DNA of 11,906 nucleotides from Candidatus Delongbacteria bacterium (GCA_022013635.1 JAKLPX010000177.1:1-11906), one strand, 5' to 3'; shown: positions 1 to 5,739, counted from the stretch's first letter. Made by a program: numbers and translations. Notes: a model not told the origin generated them from the sequence alone.

Positions 1-162
1 GGAACGGCTAAGATTACATATCTCCATATTCCGGAATATCTTGACACTGTAACTTTTCATTGTCAGCAGGCAGTCGAGAAGTATCTTAAGGCTTATCTGA
101 TCTATTTAGTAATTGATTTTAAGTTTACCCACGATTCTGTGTATCTTCTTGACCTCAGTTGA
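1..162 (+). pseudogene. HEPN-domain protein fragment, C-terminally truncated
   Basis: The reading frame is open from the first base of the window to TGA at 160-162, giving 53 residues with no start inside the window. Residues 20-34 read HCQQAVEKYLKAYLI, the QQAxEKxLKAxL core helix of HEPN domains, followed by THDSVYLLDL, which corresponds to the family's usual THDLxxLLxL segment. HEPN proteins of this type are often partners of minimal nucleotidyltransferases in toxin-antitoxin pairs, or are RNases. Family members normally continue for roughly another 40-50 residues after this point, but here a stop follows LLDLS directly and more in-frame stops come after it. I infer a truncated remnant. The 5' part lies outside the window, so a short functional variant cannot be excluded. 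Confidence 0.6.
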
Positions 163-213
163 TTTTAATGCAATTTTTAAAAAGTGAGATAATCCGAAGT
201 AATATTATTTTGT

Positions 214-244
214 TTTGAATAAACTTCCGTAAAGTTTATATTTG
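214..244 (+). promoter_or_regulatory. Bacteroidota-type promoter with internal dyad, upstream of the cyclase-family gene
   Basis: TTTG at 214-217 and TATATTTG at 237-244 are separated by 19 bases, matching the Bacteroidota primary-sigma pattern TTTG / TAnnTTTG. Between them lies a perfect 8-bp inverted repeat, ATAAACTT (219-226) and AAGTTTAT (232-239), with a 5-base spacer; its right arm runs into the -7 box. The arms are AT-only and there is no T-run, so an operator is more likely than a terminator. The start codon follows at 268. Confidence 0.5.
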
Positions 245-267
245 AGCAGAATTCAAATGGAAGAGAA

Positions 268-729
268 ATGGGAAAAAAAATAATTGATCTGACCCACACA
301 ATGAACGAAGAAATGACTGTCTATCCGGGCAGTACGAAGCTTGTTATAGAAAAGGTCGGCACTATAGAAAAAGACGATTATTATGAAAATTATATATCAG
401 GGTCGGAATTTGTGTTGTTCTTTACAGGCTGGGGGAAAAAATGGAACACAGATGCGTATTTTGAATCTTTTCCCGTTCTTACCGAAGAGGCAACAATGTG
501 GTTGTCTGATTTTAAACTTAAAGCTGTAGGTTTCGATTGCTTTTCAATAGATTCTTTAACTTCAACAGATATGAAACTTCACAAGATCATGCTTTCAAAG
601 GATATATGTATAATTGAGAATCTGAACGATCTGGACAAATTACCTTCAGAATTGTTCGAATTTTACTGTATTCCATTAAAGATAGAAAAAGCGGACGGAT
701 CGCCTATCAGGGCATTCGGAATGATTTAG
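268..729 (+). CDS. Cyclase-family (kynurenine formamidase-like) protein with internal deletion, probably inactive
   Basis: The 153-residue product opens like the cyclase/kynurenine formamidase family (Pfam Cyclase): IIDLTHTM at residues 5-12, MTVYPG at 16-21 and then an IEKVGTIEKDDY stretch. It ends with further family segments: FFTGWGKKW at 51-59, AVGFDCFSID, IIENLNDLDKLP and PLKIEKADGSPIRAFG. The central part is missing. After YENYISG the sequence jumps straight to SEFVLFFTGW, so about 70 residues are absent, including the HxGTHxDxPxH signature that binds the catalytic metal. Intact members are usually a little over 200 residues. The frame stays open across the gap, and a promoter-like sequence lies upstream with GGAAGAG just before the ATG. 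I infer an in-frame deletion product that cannot catalyse the family reaction. Its tail overlaps the antisense kinase remnant by a few bases. Confidence 0.75.
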   Translation: MGKKIIDLTHTMNEEMTVYPGSTKLVIEKVGTIEKDDYYENYISGSEFVLFFTGWGKKWNTDAYFESFPVLTEEATMWLSDFKLKAVGFDCFSIDSLTSTDMKLHKIMLSKDICIIENLNDLDKLPSELFEFYCIPLKIEKADGSPIRAFGMI

Positions 730-854
730 AATATAAGAATTACTCTGAAAATATCTTCTTCAATTTCAAATTCGAGCTTGATGTTATTAACTTCGGCGAT
801 CTTTTTTGCGATGGCGAGACCTATTCCGGAACCCTGAATATTTTTTAAATTATG
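726..854 (-). pseudogene. Histidine kinase C-terminal fragment (ATPase G2 box)
   Basis: Read on the - strand, the frame is open between a TGA at 855-857 and TAA at 726-728, 42 residues with no Met start. It contains NIQGSGIGLAIAKKIAE followed by LEFEIEEDIFRVIL. GSGIGLAIAKKI is the G2 box of the HATPase_c domain of sensor histidine kinases, and the following strands match the end of such a domain. The H-box, N-box and G1 box are absent upstream. Only the last part of a kinase gene survives, so this is a remnant. Its stop codon lies inside the 3' end of the oppositely oriented cyclase-family gene. Confidence 0.65.
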
Positions 855-866
855 TCAACTGATTGG

Positions 867-974
867 ATGAATAATCATGCAATAAGTGGTTATTTGATGT
901 GTATTGAATGAAAAATCATTCATTGATCACTTGCGTATTTAGTTGTAATATGTTATATTTAGATGAGTATTCAT
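867..974 (+). promoter_or_regulatory. Three ATGA-N4-TCAT dyads: candidate HipB operators
   Basis: Three short palindromes of the form ATGA-N4-TCAT lie upstream of hipB: ATGAATAATCAT at 867-878, ATGAAAAATCAT at 908-919 (arms extend to 905-922) and ATGAGTATTCAT at 963-974. The first two differ at one of twelve positions. The third sits immediately downstream of the candidate -10 box, where a bound repressor would block transcription. HipB-type antitoxins repress their own operon by binding repeated dyads, so these are the best operator candidates. The E. coli HipB motif (TATCC-N8-GGATA) is not seen here. Confidence 0.55.
930..961 (+). promoter_or_regulatory. Candidate hipBA promoter
   Basis: TTGCGT (931-936) and TATATT (954-959) are 17 bases apart. 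Read as a Bacteroidota promoter, CTTG at 930-933 and TATATTTA at 954-961 are 20 bases apart and match TTTG / TAnnTTTG at all but one position in each box. Transcription would begin near 966-970, about 30 bases before the hipB start, and AGGAAG at 990-995 is a good ribosome binding site. Confidence 0.45.
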
Positions 975-999
975 ACCGTAAGTATAAAAAGGAAGCTTT

Positions 1000-1317
1000 A
1001 TGAATGAGAACTCCTACACAAACTGGTCATCAATGACTGACAAAGCTTTGGTTGAAACAATAGGGAAATTTGTGCGACATTATAGATTATCTCAAAATAA
1101 ATCGCAGGTTGAGGTCGCAGAATCAGCAGGAATAAGTCGCTCAACTCTTAGTCTGTTAGAACGAGGTACAAAAATATCCTTAAGCAGCTTAATACAGGTT
1201 TTGCGCATTTTAGATTTGTTATATATTATGGATGTTTTTAAGGTTGAAGACGAAATTAGCCCAATCGAATATGCCAAGCTTCAAAAAAATAAAAGACAAC
1301 GAGCGCGAAAATGGTAG
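1000..1317 (+). CDS. hipB: HipB-like XRE-family antitoxin and operon repressor
   Basis: The protein has 105 residues with an XRE/Cro-type helix-turn-helix at about residues 24-76. The recognition segment is SQVEVAESAGISRSTLSLLERG (35-56), starting from the conserved pattern of a hydrophobic first helix, A..aGis in the turn and ER/G at the end. The C-terminal tail is basic (KNKRQRARKW). Position directly before a HipA kinase identifies it as HipB: it binds and neutralises HipA and represses the operon. The start is supported by AGGAAG four bases upstream. The stop overlaps the hipA start by 7 bases, which suggests translational coupling. Three dyad repeats upstream are candidate binding sites. 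The XRE fold alone would not give a specific role; the context does. Confidence 0.9.
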   Translation: MNENSYTNWSSMTDKALVETIGKFVRHYRLSQNKSQVEVAESAGISRSTLSLLERGTKISLSSLIQVLRILDLLYIMDVFKVEDEISPIEYAKLQKNKRQRARKW

Positions 1318-2621
1318 ATGTTGCTGAAGTAAAAATATGGGGTGAATTAGTAGGTGCTGTTCGTTGGAACCCTATTAAACAATTAGCCGATTTTCAGTAT
1401 AAGAAAGAATTTCTGACTAAAGGGCTCGACTTATCCCCAATAAAAATGCCCGTTAAAAATGGCGATAGAATTTATAACTTTCCTGAATTAAGCAAGTCAA
1501 AAGATGAACAAATAGACACATTTAAAGGTTTGCCGGGTTTATTGGCAGACTCTTTACCTGATAAATATGGAAATCAGCTAATAAATATCTGGCTAGCTCA
1601 AAATGGACGATCGCCCGAAAGCATGAATCCGGTAGAACAATTGTGTTTTATTGGAAGTAGAGGGATGGGTGCATTGGAATTTGAACCGGCTCAATTTAAA
1701 ACAAGCAAACAAACTTTCAATATCGAGATAAAAAGTTTAGTAGAGACTGCTCAAAGATTGTTGTCTGATCGAGATGGTTTTAAAGTGAATCTGCACGAAA
1801 ATGAGCAGAAAGCTATGAGTGAAATATTGAAGATAGGAACATCTGCCGGAGGGGCAAGACCCAAGGCTGTTGTTGCCTACAATAAAAAAACCGGAGAAGT
1901 TCGATCCGGTCAAACCATAGCGCCCAAAGATTTTGAACACTGGTTACTTAAACTTGACGGAGTTAATGATGTGCAATTTGGGCAAAGTCACGGATTTGAA
2001 AGAGTAGAATATGCGTATTATCTAATGGCAAGAGATTGTAAGATTCAAATGACGGATTGTGAGCTTTTAGAAGAAAACGGGCGTGCTCACTTCATGACGA
2101 AGAGATTTGACAGAGAAGGTAACGACACCAAGCACCATATTCAAACTTTTTGTGGAATTCAACATTTTAATTACAATAATTTATATGGTTATAGTTATGA
2201 GCAGTTATTTCAAACGATGAGAATGCTTAAAATGACTTATCCGGAAGCAGAGCAAATGTTCCGAAGAATGGTGTTTAATGTAATGGCAACAAATTACGAT
2301 GATCATACCAAGAATTTTTCTTTCAGACTAAAACAATACGGTAAATGGGAGTTATCTCCTGCTTATGATGTATGTTACTCTTATGATCCTCAAAATATTT
2401 GGGTGAGCCAACACACGCTAAGTATTAACGGAAAGCATAAGGATATCAATAAATCTGATCTTATGACAATTGCTGCTGCAAACAGTATTAGAAAGGGATC
2501 GGAAATTATTGAAGAAATTAGAGAAACCATATCCAACTGGTCAAAATATGCGGATAGAGTAGAAGTGTCTTCAAAGCTGAAAGATTCTATAACAAAGACT
2601 TTAGTCGCATTTAACTTTTAG
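1311..2621 (+). CDS. hipA: HipA-family Ser/Thr kinase toxin
   Basis: The product is 436 residues, close to the 440 of E. coli HipA. An N-terminal HipA subdomain (about 1-125, with FKGLPGLLADSLPD and LCFIGSRGMGALEF) precedes the kinase core. In the core, GTSAGGARPK (176-185) corresponds to the Gly-rich ATP-binding loop and its autophosphorylated Ser region, KRFDRE lies at 264-269, NYDDHTKNF (328-336) carries the catalytic Asp and metal-binding Asn, and SPAYD (349-353) carries the DFG-equivalent Asp. All catalytic elements are present, so the toxin looks active. Characterised HipA proteins phosphorylate aminoacyl-tRNA synthetases, halt translation and trigger dormancy; the substrate here is unknown. 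It starts inside the last codons of hipB. The module is complete although its surroundings are decayed. Confidence 0.93.
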   Translation: MVDVAEVKIWGELVGAVRWNPIKQLADFQYKKEFLTKGLDLSPIKMPVKNGDRIYNFPELSKSKDEQIDTFKGLPGLLADSLPDKYGNQLINIWLAQNGRSPESMNPVEQLCFIGSRGMGALEFEPAQFKTSKQTFNIEIKSLVETAQRLLSDRDGFKVNLHENEQKAMSEILKIGTSAGGARPKAVVAYNKKTGEVRSGQTIAPKDFEHWLLKLDGVNDVQFGQSHGFERVEYAYYLMARDCKIQMTDCELLEENGRAHFMTKRFDREGNDTKHHIQTFCGIQHFNYNNLYGYSYEQLFQTMRMLKMTYPEAEQMFRRMVFNVMATNYDDHTKNFSFRLKQYGKWELSPAYDVCYSYDPQNIWVSQHTLSINGKHKDINKSDLMTIAAANSIRKGSEIIEEIRETISNWSKYADRVEVSSKLKDSITKTLVAFNF

Positions 2622-2642
2622 AATGCCGTAAAATTAGGAGTA

Positions 2643-2986
2643 ATAATCACTTCAGATAATAAGACATTTAAACAAACACACGGAAAATATCAGCCTAGAG
2701 GTCTTACTATCCTCTTTGAAGACAGGGATATCATTGTTGTAGATAAAATAAACGGTCTCCTTACAATCAGCACTGACAGAGTTAAGGAAAAAACAGCTTA
2801 TTTCTTATTAAATGACTATGTGAAGAAGGGAAATCAAAAATCTAAGAATAGAATATTTATTGTGCATCGTTTAGACAGGGACACTTCAGGTGTTTTAGTT
2901 TTTGCAAAAACCGAAGAAGTTCAAAAGAGAAAATGACATTTAAAACAGAAACCCAAGTTTATTTTAAAAATATCGTGAAAAATTAA
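2643..2986 (+). pseudogene. RluA-family pseudouridine synthase remnant with internal deletion and frameshift
   Basis: The frame from about 2643 encodes YQPRGLTILFEDRDIIVVDKINGLLTI and then IVHRLDRDTSGVLVFAKTEE, the HRLDRxTSG catalytic motif (with its active-site Asp) of RluA-type 23S/tRNA pseudouridine synthases. It ends at TGA 2934-2936, just after EEVQKRK. In the next frame 2933-2986 encodes MTFKTETQVYFKNIVKN and a stop, which resembles the extreme C-terminus of the family. About 100 residues between the two parts are missing. No ATG precedes the N-terminal part: TAGGAG at 2635-2640 is followed by ATAATC, as if the start codon had been mutated. The three lesions together make it a clear pseudogene. 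Confidence 0.8.
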
Positions 2987-3013
2987 AAGAATACTTGCTA
3001 CGGTGAAAGATGA

Positions 3014-3178
3014 GTATCCATTGAAAAAGAATGTATGGGTAATGACTCTAACGCAGAAGCTTTTGAGATCAGGGCAGAAAAAGGCTACGACAAATAATTT
3101 TTAGAAAAAGCTAAGTGTTACAATGTTACTTGCACTAGTTGCGGTGTTGTTTTCTCAGCAGGTGTACAGGCTGAATGA
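3014..3178 (+). pseudogene. Unidentified remnant with CxxC motif and internal stop
   Basis: One frame reads GNDSNAEAFEIRAEKGYDK, TAA (3095-3097), then FLEKAKCYNVTCTSCG and VVFSAGVQAE, before TGA at 3176-3178. Both halves look like real protein, and the frame is continuous apart from the single stop. TCTSCG is a CxxC knuckle as found in zinc ribbons. I do not recognise the family. The interpretation as one broken gene rests on frame continuity and residue composition only. Confidence 0.35.
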
Positions 3179-3409
3179 TTCGACATTCGTTTATCCCTGC
3201 ATTACGACTGATATTGAATCTGTAAGCAGATGGGGTTCTCTTTAACAGGGATTTAAAACGGCAGTTTACACTCCTTATTTCGGTTGGACACCGGCGAGAA
3301 TATTTTTGATTTTTACTGCATCCAGTTAAAGATCGAAAAAGCAGACGGATCGCCGGTAAGAGTGTTCGGAATAGAGAGTATAAGTAAATTAAAATGTTTA
3401 TTAAAATAA
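3171..3409 (+). pseudogene. Second cyclase-family gene, reduced to N- and C-terminal scraps
   Basis: In one frame (from 3171) LNDSTFVYPCITTDIESV resembles the family's N-terminal VYPG...IE.V segment, then hits TAA at 3243-3245. In another frame (about 3275-3409) FRLDTGENIFDFYCIQLKIE is followed by KADGSPVRVFG and a stop at 3407-3409. This second part is a homologue of the C-terminus of the cyclase-family gene at 268-729: bases 661-720 and 3311-3370 match at 48 of 60 positions without gaps. The central part, including the metal site, is gone. This is a diverged paralogue in an advanced state of decay. The C-terminal assignment is strong; the N-terminal one is weaker. Confidence 0.65.
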
Positions 3410-3440
3410 TTGAAATAACCGTTCAAATCAGTTACTTTTC
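3409..3440 (+). promoter_or_regulatory. Possible promoter for the prolyl isomerase gene
   Basis: ATTG (3409-3412) and TACTTTTC (3433-3440) are 20 bases apart and each differ from TTTG / TAnnTTTG by one base. The second box ends only five bases before the ATG at 3446, so a transcript from it would have almost no leader. This is the only promoter-like arrangement I see before the gene, and it lies at the very end of the decayed region. Confidence 0.25.
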
Positions 3441-3445
3441 AGGGT

Positions 3446-4033
3446 ATGAAAAAAATTGCTTCACTAATATTGTTTATTCAAATAATTACCTTCTCTGAAT
3501 GTTCTAAATGCGACAGTCTGGAATTTTATATCAGCACCGCTGTTTTTGAGACCGATTCAGGCAATATCAGATTTGCCTTCTTTGAAGATGTTGCTCCAAA
3601 TCATGTAAAAAACTTTAAAGAAAATGTAAGTTCGGGTTATTACAACGGAAAAACATTCAATCGTATTGTCCCTGATTTCGTCATACAAGGCGGTAAAGGT
3701 TCAAAGACCGTTGAACCGTTCCTTAATCCCGAAATCGGCAAGATACATTTTAAGGGAGCTCTGGCATCAGCAAGAACGGCTGACGAAATCAATCCCGAAA
3801 TGAAGTCGGATAAATACGAATTTTATATCTGCCTGAAATCGCAGCCGGATCTGGACGGAAAATATACCGTATTCGGCAGAACGGTCGAAGGTTTTGATTC
3901 GGTAAAAAAAATATCGCTGTCGGAAAAAGATAGCACATATAAACCTGTTAAAGATATATTTATTCATCAAGCTTATTTTGAAACATATTTCGATTCTGAA
4001 AAGTACTGGTACTATAAAAATAAATTGGAGTAA
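3446..4033 (+). CDS. Exported cyclophilin-type peptidyl-prolyl isomerase
   Basis: The 195-residue product begins with a basic, then hydrophobic stretch (residues 1-16) ending in FSECSKC, which looks like an export signal; Cys19 has a poor lipobox, so lipidation is doubtful. The cyclophilin domain covers about 31-180: FETDSGNIRFAFFEDVAPNH, then FNRIVPDFVIQGG (71-83) with the catalytic Arg73, Phe78 and Gln81. HFKGALASARTAD stands where HxGxLxMART is usual. Some substrate-pocket residues differ: the Gln of SQFFI is Glu125 in KYEFYIC, and the Trp before LDGK is Asp. It would assist folding in the periplasm. It is separated by six bases from the PASTA gene, whose ribosome site GGAG overlaps the end of this gene. 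Confidence 0.85.
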   Translation: MKKIASLILFIQIITFSECSKCDSLEFYISTAVFETDSGNIRFAFFEDVAPNHVKNFKENVSSGYYNGKTFNRIVPDFVIQGGKGSKTVEPFLNPEIGKIHFKGALASARTADEINPEMKSDKYEFYICLKSQPDLDGKYTVFGRTVEGFDSVKKISLSEKDSTYKPVKDIFIHQAYFETYFDSEKYWYYKNKLE

Positions 4034-4039
4034 AAATAA

Positions 4040-4843
4040 ATGAAAATTTATAATAATAATATCATCGGTTTTTTCAAGACATATTATTTTTCAATAATAA
4101 TTTCTTTCATCATTTTCATTTCCCTGATGGTAACAGGCTTTTTAATTTTCGATAAAGTTCTAATGCCTGAATACGCAAGAACCGATCAGGAATTTTCAGT
4201 TCCCGATATAACAGGTTACACTGTCGGACAAGGCAGAAATATCTTAAAATCCTTAGGATTTAATGTTTCGGATGAGATCACCGAAAAAATTGATTACGAA
4301 AGACCCGCCGGAATAATTCTTGAGCAATATCCTAAACCGGGCGCAAAATGTAAGAAAGATCGTAAAATTTATGTAACGGTTTCAAAAGGAGCTTTACCGG
4401 TTAAAGTTCCTGATCTTATCGGATTGTCGCCTCAGGATGCCAAATACAGAATTTCAGAATCTAAGTTGGTTCTTGACAGCATACTATATGAATTCAGTGA
4501 TGATTTCCCTGAAGGGGTCGTCATGGGACAATCGCTTGTCGTAAAAGACAGCGTTGGTATCGGTGACAGTTTATTTATTGTAATAAGCGTCGGAAAGCAT
4601 CCTTCGGAATATATAATACCTGATGTGAAAGGCGAAATTCTGAATAAAGCAGCAGAAACCATAAACAGAAACGGTTTCAAGATATCTGAAGTCGTTTATA
4701 TGAAGAACGAAGACTATCTGCCGAATACAGTGCTTGATCAGAAACCAAAGGCAGGCGAAATCGTTTATAAAGGTGCCGAAATAAGGCTTTTGGTTTCTTC
4801 CCTGACCGAACCCGCAGAGCAGGACAGTCTGGAAAAAGAATAA
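4040..4843 (+). CDS. Membrane-anchored protein with three PASTA domains
   Basis: The protein has 267 residues. A short cytoplasmic N-terminus is followed by one transmembrane segment at about 16-39, then three tandem PASTA domains: about 52-117 (FSVPDITGYTVGQGRNIL...), 120-187 (VPDLIGLSPQDAKYRI...) and 190-254 (YIIPDVKGEILNKAAETI...). Each has the VPD.xG opening and the P..G...G..V.V.VS ending. PASTA domains bind uncrosslinked peptidoglycan or beta-lactams in Ser/Thr kinases and some penicillin-binding proteins. Here neither a kinase nor a transpeptidase domain is present, so the protein is a stand-alone PASTA receptor or scaffold. Position between an exported isomerase and cdsA suggests an envelope role. 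The precise function is unknown. Confidence 0.9.
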   Translation: MKIYNNNIIGFFKTYYFSIIISFIIFISLMVTGFLIFDKVLMPEYARTDQEFSVPDITGYTVGQGRNILKSLGFNVSDEITEKIDYERPAGIILEQYPKPGAKCKKDRKIYVTVSKGALPVKVPDLIGLSPQDAKYRISESKLVLDSILYEFSDDFPEGVVMGQSLVVKDSVGIGDSLFIVISVGKHPSEYIIPDVKGEILNKAAETINRNGFKISEVVYMKNEDYLPNTVLDQKPKAGEIVYKGAEIRLLVSSLTEPAEQDSLEKE

Positions 4844-4894
4844 ATAATACGCAAAATTCACAAATATTAACTAAATTATTTGATATTTATTTCT

Positions 4895-4902
4895 TATATT
4901 TG
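4895..4902 (+). promoter_or_regulatory. TAnnTTTG box directly before cdsA
   Basis: TATATTTG matches the Bacteroidota -7 consensus exactly. The only TTTG upstream (4879-4882) is 12 bases away, too close for the usual 17-23. If the box is used, transcription would start near 4907-4909, at the annotated cdsA start codon. The 63-base gap between the PASTA gene and cdsA, the largest in the cluster, fits a separate promoter. Confidence 0.25.
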
Positions 4903-4906
4903 AAGT

Positions 4907-5731
4907 ATGATTGAAAAACCTATGAATAATATGTTAGTCAGAACAATAATAGCCTTGATAGCGGCGCCGGTAATATTATATTCCCCTTTTCTTGGAATTA
5001 ATTATTTTACATCCTTTATATTTATAATTTCATTTCTCGGATCAAAAGAAATATTCAATTTTTACAAAATTAAACACATCGGACTCAATAAATTATCTCC
5101 GTACCTAATATCTCTTCTACCGATTATCTACCTTTCTAAAGGTTTTGAAACTATGATGGAATACACAATCGTCTTGTCTTTCGCCCTCTTCTTTTTTGAA
5201 GTTTTCAGAGCTAAAGAAAAAGTATCTTTTATAATATCTGGTTATTTGCTGATGATAATTTACTGCGGAATTTTTCCTTCAATGCTGATCGGAGTCGTTA
5301 ACTATACAATACCATTAATGTTTATTTTTATCTATGGCATAATTATAGCCACAGACTCATTCGCATATTTCGGAGGTCTGACCTGCAGTAAACTTTTCAG
5401 AACACATAAATTATTGGAACGGATCAGCCCTAAAAAAACGATTGAAGGTTCAGTCATCGGATTATTGTTCGCCGTTTTGACCGGATATTTAATATCTGTT
5501 AATACCGAAATCAGATTCTTTCTTAATAACGGACAGACGATTATATTCTCAATTCTGATATCAGTTTTCGGTCAGATCGGAGATTTGTTCGAATCAATGA
5601 TAAAAAGAGATTTCAATGTCAAGGATTCATCCAATAATATTCCCGGACACGGCGGTATTCTCGACAGGTTCGACAGCCTGATTTTCATATCGCCTGTCGC
5701 ATATCTATATCTAAAATATTTCATAAATTAA
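4907..5731 (+). CDS. cdsA: Phosphatidate cytidylyltransferase
   Basis: CdsA converts phosphatidic acid and CTP to CDP-diacylglycerol, the precursor of membrane phospholipids, in the inner membrane. The 274-residue protein is very hydrophobic with about seven or eight predicted membrane segments. Near the C-terminus, residues 230-256 (from SMIKRDFNVKDSS to HGGILDRFD) fit the family signature S-x-x-KR-x4-KD-x4-(I)P-G-HGG-x-x-DR-x-D. ATDSFAYFGG further upstream is the second conserved Asp motif. The start is not certain: Met1, Met6 and Met9 are all available, none has a strong ribosome site, and a promoter-like box ends five bases before Met1. Length is normal for the family. Confidence 0.95.
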   Translation: MIEKPMNNMLVRTIIALIAAPVILYSPFLGINYFTSFIFIISFLGSKEIFNFYKIKHIGLNKLSPYLISLLPIIYLSKGFETMMEYTIVLSFALFFFEVFRAKEKVSFIISGYLLMIIYCGIFPSMLIGVVNYTIPLMFIFIYGIIIATDSFAYFGGLTCSKLFRTHKLLERISPKKTIEGSVIGLLFAVLTGYLISVNTEIRFFLNNGQTIIFSILISVFGQIGDLFESMIKRDFNVKDSSNNIPGHGGILDRFDSLIFISPVAYLYLKYFIN

Positions 5732-5739
5732 GGAGAATC

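Noticed and set aside
858..999. E. coli-type HipB operator TATCC-N8-GGATA
   Set aside because: I looked for it upstream of hipB and did not find it on either strand.
3123..3245. Small ORF beginning MLLALVAVLF as a signal-peptide protein
   Set aside because: Its first part is out of frame with the CxxC remnant on the same bases, and its later part resembles a cyclase N-terminus; it looks like a chance start joined to a remnant.
661..3370. Direct repeat 661-720 / 3311-3370 as attachment sites of a mobile element
   Set aside because: The copies are only 80 percent identical and match codon by codon in the conserved C-terminus of one protein family, so paralogy explains them better.
4862..4888. 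AAATAT/ATATTT inverted repeat as a terminator after the PASTA gene
   Set aside because: The arms are six A/T bases with a 15-base loop in a very AT-rich stretch; this is expected by chance and has no stability.
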